In this document: positions 40,813-50,348 of the stretch, piece after piece
Numbering within the stretch: the stretch's first letter is position 1
Layout of the letters: each line of letters opens with the position of its first letter
Origin: Diplonema japonicum
Taxonomy: Eukaryota; Euglenozoa; Diplonemea; Diplonemida; Diplonemidae
Length of the DNA stretch: 64,000 bases
Direction: 5' to 3'
Assembly (NCBI GenBank): GCA_964019335.1
Contig: OZ025663.1
Location: 344,001 to 408,000 of the forward strand
The notes under the pieces: model-generated
What the model was told of the DNA's origin: nothing
Seen by the model: the letters and a program-made list of their open reading frames with translations, nothing else
Database searches by the model: none
Program-made: the position numbers and the translations under genes

Positions 40813-41535
40813 ATGCTACAAAGCGGCCTTGGTAGACAGCTGAGATGGGCAGGGAGGGCGAGCGGGCTCAGTTCGGACCTTTTCACGCCAAAGGGGCAGA
40901 TGACTGGTGTTGGATCAGAGGCGAAGTTTAACATAACATCTCTTGGATGTGTGTTGGATCGGCACACGGTGCAGTGGGACGGATTCACAAATGCACGCCA
41001 GACTGGGATGAGGATGTTCGGAGCGTGGTGGAGCATGCAGGAGGTAAAGAGGCGGCGTGACGACTTGGAACAGGAAGGGCTTGAGACTTTGTTCAAACAG
41101 TACCAGACTGCGCTGGCCACCAACGACCTTTCGTCGCTCAAAGATGTGCTTTCAGTGTACGAGTTCTCACATGTGGAGGAACGTATAAAGGCCGAGAAGA
41201 AAAACCGCACACTAAAAGAGATCACCGACAAACCCACAGCGGTAGTGAGCGTGACGAAGTTCACAATTGTCTGCTACCAGCAGCTGGAGTTCGAAGGGAC
41301 GGATTACTTCCAGCTGAACGTTCGCTTCCAAGGCAACACAACTATCACGTCTCCTCTCAAGGGTGAGAAAATCGAGCCGTTTGACACCTACGTTGCCTTC
41401 GAGGTCGCACAGGCATCGCATGCTTCCAACAACGTGTTCTCCCCCCTTCGCATCGCAGGTACGTACACTCACCTCGGGGAGAGAATAGGTGTTGACCATG
41501 TGGATCCGGGCCTCTACAAGCAAGCAATGGCTTAG
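40813..41535 (+). CDS. Mitochondrial Tim44/mL45-domain protein
   Basis: The 240-residue product starts with an amphipathic, Arg-rich leader without acids (MLQSGLGRQLRWAGRASG), typical of a mitochondrial targeting peptide. The helix ETLFKQYQTALATNDLSSLKDVLS is followed by a curved sheet (KFTIVCYQQLEFEGTDYFQL and VRFQGNTTI). This is the Tim44-like fold shared by mL45 of the mitochondrial large ribosomal subunit and by the import motor subunit Tim44. The short length and the absence of Tim44's long N-terminal linker favour mL45. Divergence in the C-terminal third is considerable. Confidence 0.65.
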   Translation: MLQSGLGRQLRWAGRASGLSSDLFTPKGQMTGVGSEAKFNITSLGCVLDRHTVQWDGFTNARQTGMRMFGAWWSMQEVKRRRDDLEQEGLETLFKQYQTALATNDLSSLKDVLSVYEFSHVEERIKAEKKNRTLKEITDKPTAVVSVTKFTIVCYQQLEFEGTDYFQLNVRFQGNTTITSPLKGEKIEPFDTYVAFEVAQASHASNNVFSPLRIAGTYTHLGERIGVDHVDPGLYKQAMA

Positions 41536-41667
41536 GAAGGAAAAGTGAAGACATGACATCATTGATAGGGAAGGGGTGGGGGGAACCTCCCCCTGTTTAG
41601 TTTTTTTTTGTTCTGGCAAACGTGTTTTTTCGGGGCTGCGGCACGTACAAACAACGGCCAGTTTGAT

Positions 41668-41727
41668 ATGGTTTTTTTTTTTTTTTTTTTTTTTTTTTAT
41701 ATTTTTTCATTTTCTTTTTTTCGTCGG

Positions 41728-41759
<32 letters not shown>
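41668..41759. repeat. Poly-T/poly-A pair before CWC15
   Basis: A run of about 30 T is followed by a short TTTTTCATTTTCTTTTTTTCG segment and then about 33 A. The two arms could pair as a long A/T hairpin. They sit between the mL45-like stop and the CWC15 start. Confidence 0.85.
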
Positions 41760-41761
<2 letters not shown>

Positions 41762-41801
41762 AAAAAATCGTTCGTAGGGGGAGGGAAAAAAAAAAGGAAA
41801 A

Positions 41802-42423
41802 ATGACGACGGCTCACCGCCCCACGTTCAACTCGGTCATTGCATCGAGTACCCCTGGGGGGAACAGACAGAGAGTTGCATCTCAGCATATCCGTGTGAGG
41901 GATCTTCCCGGCGAGACTAACCTGAAGATGAGGACGGATTTGATTGGAAAGACGGTTACCGCTCCGAAAGATGAGAAGAAGGAGGTGAAGCCAAAGGCAG
42001 CACCAAGTGGTAAGGATGCCGATGTGGAGCTGGATAGCAGTGAAGAAGGTAATGTAGGGGGAGCAAAAAAAAACAAAGCAAAAAAAAAAAATAGATACGG
42101 ATTCCGACGAAGATGATGAATTGGAACGAGAGCTGGCGAAAATAAAGGCAGAGCGGCAAGAAGACGCCCTTCGGAAAGAACGGGAAGACGCCGAACGGAA
42201 AGAAAAGGAAAAAGAAGAAGCAATTCTGAAAGGCAACCCGCTGTTGCACATGGACAGCGATGATGAAGAGGAGGAAGTAGGCACATCAACGAAGAGACGT
42301 TGGGATGACGACGTTATCTTCAAAAATCAAGCGCGCAACGAGCCGGAAGCGAAGAAGAGATTCATCAACGACTCCGTGAGGAACGACTTCCACAGAAAAT
42401 TCATGGACCGCTACATGTTGTGA
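41802..42423 (+). CDS. CWC15: Spliceosome protein CWC15, two exons
   Basis: The protein begins MTTAHRPTFNSVIAS and continues QHIRVRDLPGETNLKMR, the family's N-terminal signature. It ends with KRRWDDDVIFKNQAR and KKRFINDSVRNDFHRKFMDR, the conserved C-terminus of CWC15/AD-002. CWC15 belongs to the Prp19-associated complex in the active spliceosome. The two halves lie in different frames. An intron at 42049-42094 (46 nt, GTAATG...ATAG, phase 1, A-rich) restores one frame and gives the acidic joint ELDSSEEDTDSDEDDELERE. Product is 191 residues, a normal length. The presence of this core factor agrees with the many cis-introns seen nearby. Confidence 0.93.
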
Positions 42424-42490
42424 TCGGAAGAGGCAGGGTCATGGGAGGGGCTACCCCTCCACAAAAAAAAAAGTGTCTATCTGCATAAAA

Positions 42491-42526
42491 CTGTCTTTTC
42501 TTTACCCACATTCATATTTATCTTAG
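42491..42526 (+). promoter_or_regulatory. Predicted spliced-leader acceptor for beta-mannosidase
   Basis: CTGTCTTTTCTTTACCC and TTTATCTTAG ends at 42526, 22 bases before the ATG. It lies about 100 bases after the CWC15 stop. Confidence 0.5.
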
Positions 42527-42548
42527 GAGCACCCCCTCACCCCACTCC

Positions 42549-45107
42549 ATGGCTGCAATCGTGTTCACCGCTGTCCTTTCTGTGGTTCTCGACTTCAGCA
42601 CGCTTGACTGGTCACTGACGAATGGAAATGCGACTCTGAAGACGAAGGGGCAGATACCCTCCAGTGTGCACATGGATCTGCTGGCTGCAGGGATTATAGA
42701 AGAACCTTACAAGCTGTACAATGATGTGAACCAGAGGTGGATCACAAAGGAGAACTGGACGTACTCCTCCACCTTCAACATTAAGAGGCACGCCAGGAAC
42801 AGTCTCACGCTGGTGGCGGAAGGTGTCGACACACGTGCGGACATTCGGATCAACGACAAGCTCGTCCTTTCCACCGACAACATGTTCACTCGCTACGAAG
42901 TACTCGTCGACCACACTGTTCTGAAAGACGAGGGCAACCACATCACCATCAAGTTTTTCAGCCCCTTCTGGTACGCTCAGAACCAAGCTGACACATACCC
43001 CAACCCCCCCTCCGACGGTATCCCCCCCGGCTGTCCTCCAGCATCGTACAACGGCATCTGCCACGGCAATTTCATGCGCAAAGAACCCTCTTCCTTTGGT
43101 TGGGACTGGGGGCCCGCCTTCGCCCCGTCGGGCGTTTACAAGGCGATGTACTTCATGGAGAACGAGACCCCGCTGCAGGCAACGATGCGGGTGAAGAAGG
43201 GGGATCAGGACTGGAACCTCGAAGTGCTTCTCACTAAGACAGAGAAGGAAATCGCAACACTAACTGTGATAGGTAGTGACGGGTCGACAAAGGCAACGCA
43301 CACGGGCATCGAGTCAGTTATCAATCTGAGCGTGCAGAACGTGTCCACCTGGTGGCCGAGGGGGTACGGTGACCAGCCGCTGTACACAGTGACCGTAGTT
43401 GTAGGGACTCAAGTCCTCAAGAAGCACATCGGGTTCCGCACTGTGGAGCTCGTGCAGGACGAGACACTGGACATGTCTGGAAGGACTTTCTACTTCAAGG
43501 TGAACGGTGTTGGCGTCTTTATGAAAGGCGCGAACTTCGTTCCTGCAGACGCTTTCGAGACCCGTGTCACGCACGACCGCCTTGAAGACCTGTTCAACTC
43601 CTTCTACGATGCCAACTTCAATGCCATCCGTGTGTGGGGCGGCGGTGTCTACCAGCAGGATTATTTCTACGACCTTGCTGACAAGCACGGGATTCTGCTA
43701 TGGCAGGAATCTATGTTTGCTTGTGCAATGTACCCTGCTGACGACAGCTTCCTGTCGTCTGTGGAGGCAGAGATCACACACCAAGTGAACCGCCTAACAC
43801 ACCACCCGTCGTTGGTCGTGTGGAGCACGAACAACGAGAACGAAGCTGCCCTGGTGCAGGACTGGTACGGGAAGACGAGCCCTGCTGAGAACCCCGAGTA
43901 CACAGACATGTACAGGAACTTATACTGGAAGACTATTCTTTCCAACATAACCTCCTTGGATGACAGGCCCGTGCTGGCATCCTCGCCATCAGCTGGGTGG
44001 AAGGAGACAGAAGCGAATCCAGTTCTCAGCGAGTGCAACGACGACAACAACGGCGACGTGCACTACTACGACTACACCAGCGACTGCTGGGATGTCACGA
44101 AGCTGAAGTCCCCCCGCTTCGCGTCTGAGTTCGGTCTCCAGTCGTGGTCGTCGTACGAGTCGCTGCAGAGCGTGGCAGCGGACAGCGACCTGGCGTGGGG
44201 ATCCGCATGGACACAGCAACGCCAGCATTGCGACCCGAACAACTGCGGCAACAATGCCATGAAGGCGCAGGCGTCGCTGCACTACAGGTGGCCGTCGAAC
44301 TTCACCGATCAGATTTACATGACGCAAGTGCAGCAGGCGTATTGCATTCGGGTGCAGGTTGAGCACCACAGAAGGAACAGAGACGCAGGGCCGCACACAA
44401 TGGGGACGCTGTTCTGGCAAGCGAACGATGCATGGCAGACAGTGTCATGGTCGTCGCTGGAGTACAACACGCAGTGGAAGATGCTGCACTACTACGCTCA
44501 GCTGTTCTACGCCGACATGATGCTCTCGGCACACATCGAGACAGAGGAGTACCAGGTGATGGCTGTAAACGACAGGGGCATCGAGGTGGGGGGTCTCGCT
44601 CAATTCAAACTGTATAAATGGAGTGGCGGCAACCCGTACACATGGGTGGTACCTTTTTCGGTAGAGGCACGGGAGTCCGTCATGGTCGAGAAGGGCAAGG
44701 TCAACGATCTCATCAAGCAGAACGATTGCGGTGCTGCTGCGGAATGCGTGCTTTACTACTCACTCACGGAGGACAGTGGCCATGTTACTTACGAGAACTT
44801 CCTTCTCCTTGACAGTCCAAAGCTGTCCATCACCCTTGGTAACCCAAACCTTAGAATTCAAAACGTTGTTCAAAGCGGACCTCGCAGCTATCAGCTGACC
44901 ATTGTTGGCGAACGTAATGCGCCATTCACGTGGCTTTCTTTCCTCCCCACCAACCGGGAAGCCCCCGCCCCAGTTAGATGGTCCAGGAACGGTTTCCTTT
45001 ACACTACTGACGTGCCTATTGTAGTCACTCTTGAATGTAACGAGAAGCTTTCGGTAGGAGACGTGGCTGCAAGAACTATGATTCGCTCCTTGGGGTCGTT
45101 ATCATAG
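42549..45107 (+). CDS. MANBA: Beta-mannosidase, glycoside hydrolase family 2
   Basis: The 852-residue enzyme has an N-terminal signal-like hydrophobic segment (AAIVFTAVLSVVLDF), then the GH2 sugar-binding and immunoglobulin-like domains (EPSSFGWDWGPAFAPSG, STWWPRGYGDQPLY). The TIM barrel carries FMKGANFVPADAF, IRVWGGGVYQQDYFYDLAD, the acid/base region VVWSTNNENE and the nucleophile region FASEFGLQSW. This is the mannosidase branch of GH2. It removes terminal beta-1,4-mannose from N-glycan core fragments and mannans, usually in the lysosome. Length and all catalytic blocks are intact and many N-x-S/T sites are present. Lysosomal location, or secretion for digestion of prey polysaccharide, is inferred. 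Confidence 0.93.
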   Translation: MAAIVFTAVLSVVLDFSTLDWSLTNGNATLKTKGQIPSSVHMDLLAAGIIEEPYKLYNDVNQRWITKENWTYSSTFNIKRHARNSLTLVAEGVDTRADIRINDKLVLSTDNMFTRYEVLVDHTVLKDEGNHITIKFFSPFWYAQNQADTYPNPPSDGIPPGCPPASYNGICHGNFMRKEPSSFGWDWGPAFAPSGVYKAMYFMENETPLQATMRVKKGDQDWNLEVLLTKTEKEIATLTVIGSDGSTKATHTGIESVINLSVQNVSTWWPRGYGDQPLYTVTVVVGTQVLKKHIGFRTVELVQDETLDMSGRTFYFKVNGVGVFMKGANFVPADAFETRVTHDRLEDLFNSFYDANFNAIRVWGGGVYQQDYFYDLADKHGILLWQESMFACAMYPADDSFLSSVEAEITHQVNRLTHHPSLVVWSTNNENEAALVQDWYGKTSPAENPEYTDMYRNLYWKTILSNITSLDDRPVLASSPSAGWKETEANPVLSECNDDNNGDVHYYDYTSDCWDVTKLKSPRFASEFGLQSWSSYESLQSVAADSDLAWGSAWTQQRQHCDPNNCGNNAMKAQASLHYRWPSNFTDQIYMTQVQQAYCIRVQVEHHRRNRDAGPHTMGTLFWQANDAWQTVSWSSLEYNTQWKMLHYYAQLFYADMMLSAHIETEEYQVMAVNDRGIEVGGLAQFKLYKWSGGNPYTWVVPFSVEARESVMVEKGKVNDLIKQNDCGAAAECVLYYSLTEDSGHVTYENFLLLDSPKLSITLGNPNLRIQNVVQSGPRSYQLTIVGERNAPFTWLSFLPTNREAPAPVRWSRNGFLYTTDVPIVVTLECNEKLSVGDVAARTMIRSLGSLS

Positions 45108-45378
45108 GGGATGGGAACGGGACGGGGAACGCGGAAAATAATTGTATTATAACTTACAAACTTATTTTTGGACGCTGGAAAAAGAAAAGAAAAGAAGAAA
45201 ACCCAAGGAAAAAAAAAAAAGAAGAAGAACTCAAGGGAAAGGGATGAAGAAGAAAAAGGTGCGTGTTTTAATATTTTTTTTTTATCTGTTTCAACATCTT
45301 TTTTCCCCTCCCCAATATGTTGCGTGAAAGGTTCTGTAGTTCGTTACCTCACCCCTCTCAAAAAAGAAAAAAAAGTCT

Positions 45379-45427
<49 letters not shown>

Positions 45428-45738
45428 CCCCTTATCGAACTACAGCAATTAGTGCTGTATTCAATTAGGGTGTTGTTTACTCTGGGTAAACCAGAAGTCA
45501 GCTTGTGTGTTGACATTGTCTAAGAAAGAAAGCAAAAAAAAAAAGAAAAAAAAGGGGGGGAGGGGAGAAGAAGAAAAAAGATAAATCTCAAGTTAACGAA
45601 GATAATGTATTGTTCGCCCGTGTGGGCGTTCTGTTGTGTGTACCTGAGGTCGTGAAATCGAGGTTTTGCTTTGCTGCTTCATATCTCCTGTGTCGATGCC
45701 TCCTCCTCATGTAGTAATAGTGGCGGGAATGGACACAG
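45108..45738. other. Low-complexity spacer with a 42-T run
   Basis: The A-rich segment 45180-45260 is followed by a T run of about 42 bases (45382-45423) and an A/G-rich stretch at 45530-45585. The more mixed part from 45600 contains CGCCCGTGTGGGCG, a small perfect hairpin, but no recognisable RNA gene. Confidence 0.6.
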
Positions 45739-46369
45739 ATGGTGAATTTGGAGGAATTCTCAACGAATGCCCTGGGAAGAAGAAAAAAAAAGGGGGGTAC
45801 ACCCGCGAGTGTGGAATCAGTTTCCTTGAAATGTAAGAACCAGTCTTTTTTCTTTTTTTTTTTTGTCTTTTTTTATATGTGTGCACAAAACAAGTGCTAA
45901 AAAAAAAAACTGACTTTTTTTTTCTCTTTCTTTCTTTTTTTAGCAGGGGTCGGTGACTAGACTAGAGCTAGTGATAGATTTCGAGCTGACGAGTGGGGTG
46001 TACGTTTTGGGCAGGCAAGGCGACATCACCAAGAGGGCCAACCGATTGGCAAAAATAATTGAAAGACTGATGGGCGCAGCCGAGGCACACGCACCAAAGC
46101 CGTTCATGCCCAAGGAAATAACTGAATCCGTAGCATTACGATCGATAGGTGCACCCAAGCGACTGAAGGGGTACACCGGAAGGCCGAAATTCGCATCCAG
46201 CAGAACGTGCGAAATTCTGGAAAGACAATGCGCAGTACCGACTGCACAGAGAAAAGAGTGGTCCGACCCCTTCGTGCCCGACTACAGAGCACAACAACCT
46301 ACTAGAACGCAGTCCACCCTTCCCGCAGCCATGCATCCTTCAGCACAGAAGGGTAGCAACATCCGCTAG
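45739..46369 (+). CDS. Probable two-exon gene of unknown function, junction unresolved
   Basis: A second exon is clear: the open frame from about 45944 to 46369 follows a long T/C tract ending TTTTTTTAGCAG. It reads LVIDFELTSGVYVLGRQGD, KRANRLAKIIERLMGAAEAH and on to a basic end, with no ATG near its start. A first exon is suggested by ATG 45739 (MVNLEEFSTNALGRRKKKGG ... SVESVSLK), which runs to GTAAGA at 45833. The phases do not match: exon 1 ends in phase 1 while both obvious acceptors give phase 0. A distal acceptor at 45971, a different donor at 45811 (phase 0), or an error in the nearby A/G runs could explain this. No family recognised. Confidence 0.4.
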
Positions 46370-46530
46370 CGCGGTTAAGAAGTTGCTCGTACGCCAGGCG
46401 GTTTATGAAGCAACCAAAGTCATTCTTCTTCTTTTTTCTTAACTGTCAAAGCTGGCTGATCACGCAGCGGTTTTTTTCTGGTTTTTCTTCTTTTCTTTTC
46501 GTGGCGCTGCGCGGTTGCTGATTACACAAC

Positions 46531-46574
<44 letters not shown>

Positions 46575-47288
46575 ATGAAATCTAGAGGTTGCTGAGGGGA
46601 AGGAAAAAAAAAAGAGGGGGAAAAAAAAAAGGGAATACTAAGGGGGTCCCTAACGTATGCACTTCTCATGTGCACCTCCTTCTTGGTGTTCGATCTATAG
46701 ATCTCCGAATGCCGTGTTGTAGAAGATGAAGAAAAAACAAAAGGAATTGTACGTTTTCTTCTTTCTAGTCCATGTGCTCCATCAAGAAGGAAGGCCTTTC
46801 TCTTGTTATACTCCCCCTTTTTCTTTTCCCTCTCTCTTTTTGTTCCACCAAAAAGCTCCCAAAAGAACCCATTATGACTTAAGTCGCCCTTTCTGTTTCC
46901 TCCCCCTCCCCCTTTTTTAAATCAATCTTTGCCAGTCGGTCCTGACACACATTGCAGGTTTTTTTAATGTTTTTTTTTTTTTTTTTTTTTAAATCCACCT
47001 CTCGTTTATTCTGTTGTTTCCCTCAGAGTGGTACCACCTTTTTCTTCTTCTTCCCCCCCCCCCTTTTTTTTCTTTTATTCTTCTTTCCCCCATGTCCTCT
47101 TTTATTCACTTCCAGGCTTCCATTTTCCAGCCTTCGGTATTTCATTTATTTGCTCTTTTCCCCCCCCTCCCTCCTTGCACTGCAGTCAGTTGGCCGGCTT
47201 CGGTGAGCACGTAGTGAAGAAAAAAGGTGAAAAAAAAAAAAAAGAAAAACCAAAGTCTGTTTTATTTATCTTGAAGAGAAAAACAAAA
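46370..47288. other. Low-complexity spacer
   Basis: This contains an A run of about 38 (46535-46572), other A/G-rich runs, and from about 46740 a pyrimidine-rich half ending with CTTGCACTGCAG near 47185. The first ATG after that AG is at 47289, the start of the PUB-domain gene. No gene or RNA is visible in the spacer itself; frames crossing it are Phe, Pro and Lys runs. Confidence 0.6.
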
Positions 47289-50195
47289 ATGTCACATGAA
47301 CCCCCGCCGGAAGGAGTGATCGCAAGCCCGTCTTTGGAGAAAATAGTGTCTCAGGCTGATACAGGGGGCAGAGGTGCTTTGAGGTTTTTAAGGGTGTACC
47401 TGAAGAACGCGATCCAATTCCCGAACCACCCGAACTTCTCAACGATAAACCCGAAAAACCCCACCTTCGAGCAGAAAATCGGGAACGTGGAAGGGGCGGT
47501 GGAGTTCCTGTTGGAGTGCGGCTTTGTATATAACGAAACCGGGATGCTGGTGATGGCGGACAAGGACCCTGATAACATCAACAAAACGCTGGCAGTTCTC
47601 ATTGACTCGTTGACCGCCCTGGAACATTCCATCTCACAGGTTGCCCCGTCCAATCTGTACCTCTACATCCATGCGGTGAACATCAAGCCAGTTGCCGGGT
47701 TGAAACCTTCTGACAATGTGTACTTAAGCCTTCGCTGCGACATCGTCGGCGCACCCCCCGAAGACGCCATCGAAGTCCACAAGACAGCCGTCCACAAGTC
47801 CTCCGAGAACCGCTGGAACGATAAAATCGAGCTCAGAGGCAGGATTGGCGTTTGTGTGCACATGGTTCTCTATAAAAAACGCCGCTTCTTCCCCGATGTT
47901 TCAGCTGCCTTTGGAATGTTCTCCTTCCCAGGTGGGCACGACGACCCAGTCTCTGCATGGGTAACCCTCTACTCTGAGGTCTACAACAAGGGCAAGGAGA
48001 TCGGGTCTGTCAAGCTCGAGGTTGACTCTGAATCCCTCAAAATGTGGCGTGCAGAGCGCGAGGACAAGGAAGCCGACAAGCGCTACCACAAGGAGACCAA
48101 AGACGTCCTCATGGCCGAGGGCAGGATGCCCGAAGCCCCCAACCTCGCCACTGCAGGCGTCGCCGAGGAAGGTTACATCGTCCCCAAGCCCGAACACCGC
48201 TCGCAGCACAACATGGACGACCACATCCCTGTCGCATACCAGTACGGGAAAGGTACCTCTCCTGCCGAGGCTCCCGAAGACGAAGCCTTTGTGGATGCTA
48301 ATGCAACAGATCCCGCAGAAGCGCAAGGTGAACACGAAAAACCTTCGGAAGAACATGTTGCGACCGAGGAAGAGCGCCTTGCTGCTGAGCAGAAGGTAGC
48401 GGCAGAACATCTCGAAGCTGAAGCCAAAGCAGAGAAGGAACGCCTTGCAGTTGAAGCTAAGGCCGAAGAGGAACGAATTGCCACTGAGGAAGCGGTCAAG
48501 GTCGAGGAGGAGAAGCTTGTTGCTAAGAAGAAAGCTGAGGAGGAGCGACTTGCAGCTGAAGAGGCAGAGAAAGAAAGACTCGCTGAGGCAACGAAAGCCG
48601 AAGAAGAGAAACTTGCAGCTGAGAAGAAGGCTGAGGAAGAGAAGCTTGCAGCTGAGAAAGCCGAAGAAGAGCGCATCGCAGCCGAAGCAGCTGAGAAGGA
48701 AAGAGTTGCAGCTGAGAAGAAGGCTGAGGAGGAGCGCATCGCGGAAGAAGAGAGGCTTGCAGCTGAGGCAGCCAAAGAAGCCGAGAAGAAAGCTGAAGAG
48801 GAACGCATTGCAGCTGAGGCAGCAAAGGTTGAAGAGGAGCGTATCGCAGCTGAAGCCAAAGCAGAGAAAGAACGAATTGCAGCTGAGGCGGAGGAGGAGA
48901 GGCTTGCAGCTGAGGCAGCCGAAGAAGCCGAGAAGAAAGCTGAAGAGGAGCGCATTGCAGCTGAGGCAGCAAAGGTTGAAGAGGAGCGTATCGCAGCTGA
49001 AGCCGAGAAAGAACGAGTTGCAGCTGAGAAGAAGGCTGAGGAGGAACGTCTTGCAGCTGAGGCAGCGAAGGCCGAAGAAGAGAGGCTTGCAGCTGAGAAG
49101 AAGGCTGAGGATGAGCGCATCGCAGCTGAAGCAGCCAAGGCTGAGGAGGAGCGCATCGCGAAAGAAGAGAAGCTTGCAGCTGAGAAGGCTGAGGAGGAGC
49201 GACTTGCAGCTGAGGCAGCGAAAGCCGAAGAAGAGCGGCTTGCAGCTGAGAAAAAGGCTGAAGAAGAACGTCTAGCGGCTGAGGCTGAAGAGGAGAGGCT
49301 TGCAGCTGAGAAGAAGGCTGAGGAAGAGAGGCTCGCAGCTGAGAAGAAGGCTGAAGAAGAACGTCTCGCAGCTGAGGCTGAAGAAGAGAGGCTTGCAGCT
49401 GAGAAGAAGGCTGAGGAGGAGCGACTTGCAGCTGAGGCAGCGAAGGCCGAAGAAGAGAGGCTTGCAGCTGAGAAGAAGGCTGAGGAAGAGAGGCTCGCAG
49501 CTGAGAAGAAGGCTGAAGAGGAACGTCTCGCAGCTGAGGCTGAAGAAGAGAGGCTCGCAGCTGAGAAGAAGGCCGAAGAGGAACGCATCGCAGCTGAGGC
49601 AGCAAAGGCCGAAGAAGAGCGCATCGCGAAAGAAGAGAAGCTTGCAGCTGAGAAGAAGGCTGAGGAAGAGAGGCTTGCAGCTGAAAAGGCCGAAGAAGAG
49701 CGCATCGCAGCCGAAGCAGCTGAGAACGAACGAGTTGCAGCTGAGAAGAAGGCTGAGGAGGAGCGCATCGCGGAAGAAGAGAAGCTTGCAGCTGAGAAGA
49801 AGGCCGAGGAAGAGAGGCTTGCATCTGAAAAGGCCGAAGAGGAGCGCATCGCAGCCGAAGCAGCTGAGGAAGAAAGAGTTGCAGCTGAGAAGGCTGAGAA
49901 CGAAAGTCGAATTGCCTCTGAGAAAAAAGCCGAGGAAGAGAAGAAAGCCGAAGAGGAACGCCTGGCCGCGGAAGCTGAGGAGAAGCGACTTGCTGAGACC
50001 AAGAAGGCTGAGGAGGAACGTGCAGCTCAAGAAGCGAAAGAAGCAGCAGCCGAAGAGGAGACAGACGAAAAGGAAGAAGTAAAGAACGAAGAAGAAGCCG
50101 CAGAAGCAATGGCAGAGGAGGCAGCGTCTGTAAGGAAGACAGAAGAAGAAGCAGACGAGCAGAGGGAAGAACATGTTGACCCCAACGAATCCTAA
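47289..50195 (+). CDS. PUB-domain protein with C2-like domain and very long Lys/Ala/Glu repeat helix
   Basis: The 968-residue product starts with a PUB (peptide:N-glycanase/UBA) domain at about residues 35-115 (LRFLRVYLKNAIQFPNHPNF, KIGNVEGAVEFLLECGF), a fold that in other proteins docks the tail of p97/CDC48. A C2-like or beta-sandwich region follows (about 120-240). From about residue 355 to 930 the chain is almost entirely variants of AEEERLAAE and KKAEEERIAAEA, predicted as a continuous charged helix or coiled coil. The DNA of this part is a degenerate tandem repeat. A CDC48 adaptor joined to a long spacer or cytoskeletal rod is a reasonable inference. The starting ATG is the first after the acceptor; the upstream open frame has none. 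Confidence 0.75.
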   Translation: MSHEPPPEGVIASPSLEKIVSQADTGGRGALRFLRVYLKNAIQFPNHPNFSTINPKNPTFEQKIGNVEGAVEFLLECGFVYNETGMLVMADKDPDNINKTLAVLIDSLTALEHSISQVAPSNLYLYIHAVNIKPVAGLKPSDNVYLSLRCDIVGAPPEDAIEVHKTAVHKSSENRWNDKIELRGRIGVCVHMVLYKKRRFFPDVSAAFGMFSFPGGHDDPVSAWVTLYSEVYNKGKEIGSVKLEVDSESLKMWRAEREDKEADKRYHKETKDVLMAEGRMPEAPNLATAGVAEEGYIVPKPEHRSQHNMDDHIPVAYQYGKGTSPAEAPEDEAFVDANATDPAEAQGEHEKPSEEHVATEEERLAAEQKVAAEHLEAEAKAEKERLAVEAKAEEERIATEEAVKVEEEKLVAKKKAEEERLAAEEAEKERLAEATKAEEEKLAAEKKAEEEKLAAEKAEEERIAAEAAEKERVAAEKKAEEERIAEEERLAAEAAKEAEKKAEEERIAAEAAKVEEERIAAEAKAEKERIAAEAEEERLAAEAAEEAEKKAEEERIAAEAAKVEEERIAAEAEKERVAAEKKAEEERLAAEAAKAEEERLAAEKKAEDERIAAEAAKAEEERIAKEEKLAAEKAEEERLAAEAAKAEEERLAAEKKAEEERLAAEAEEERLAAEKKAEEERLAAEKKAEEERLAAEAEEERLAAEKKAEEERLAAEAAKAEEERLAAEKKAEEERLAAEKKAEEERLAAEAEEERLAAEKKAEEERIAAEAAKAEEERIAKEEKLAAEKKAEEERLAAEKAEEERIAAEAAENERVAAEKKAEEERIAEEEKLAAEKKAEEERLASEKAEEERIAAEAAEEERVAAEKAENESRIASEKKAEEEKKAEEERLAAEAEEKRLAETKKAEEERAAQEAKEAAAEEETDEKEEVKNEEEAAEAMAEEAASVRKTEEEADEQREEHVDPNES
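48380..50010 (+). repeat. Degenerate tandem repeat coding for the KAEEERLAAE array
   Basis: Units such as GCTGAGAAGAAGGCTGAGGA and GCAGCTGAGGCAGCGAAGGC recur with small changes throughout the interval, often in 30-60 base higher-order blocks (compare 49290-49420 with 49440-49560). Indels keep the frame. The pattern is typical of unequal exchange or slippage and makes the length likely to vary between alleles. Because stop codons are rare in both strands of this composition, long antisense frames here are artefacts. Confidence 0.9.
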
Positions 50196-50301
50196 AGGTA
50201 TGTACAATCCGCGCCTCACGCAAAACATAACAGATACACGATTTTCTTAGTGTAGTGTCCACTCAACGAGTGCTTATTGACCTGTAGCTCGGTTTTTCGT
50301 T

Positions 50302-50334
50302 GCTCTTTATCTGGCATCTTGCTGAATCACTCAG
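50302..50334 (+). promoter_or_regulatory. Predicted spliced-leader acceptor for the PDZ/zinc-ribbon gene
   Basis: TTGCTCTTTATCTGGCATCTTGC precedes AATCACTCAG ending at 50334, fourteen bases before the ATG. It follows the PUB-domain stop by about 140 bases. Confidence 0.45.
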
Positions 50335-50348
50335 GGAACATAAGCTAA

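Noticed and set aside
48173-50262. Very long antisense reading frames rich in Ser, Ala, Leu and Pro
   Set aside because: They mirror the GAG/GCT/AAG repeat of the PUB-domain gene, which leaves no stops on the opposite strand. They have no non-repetitive domain.
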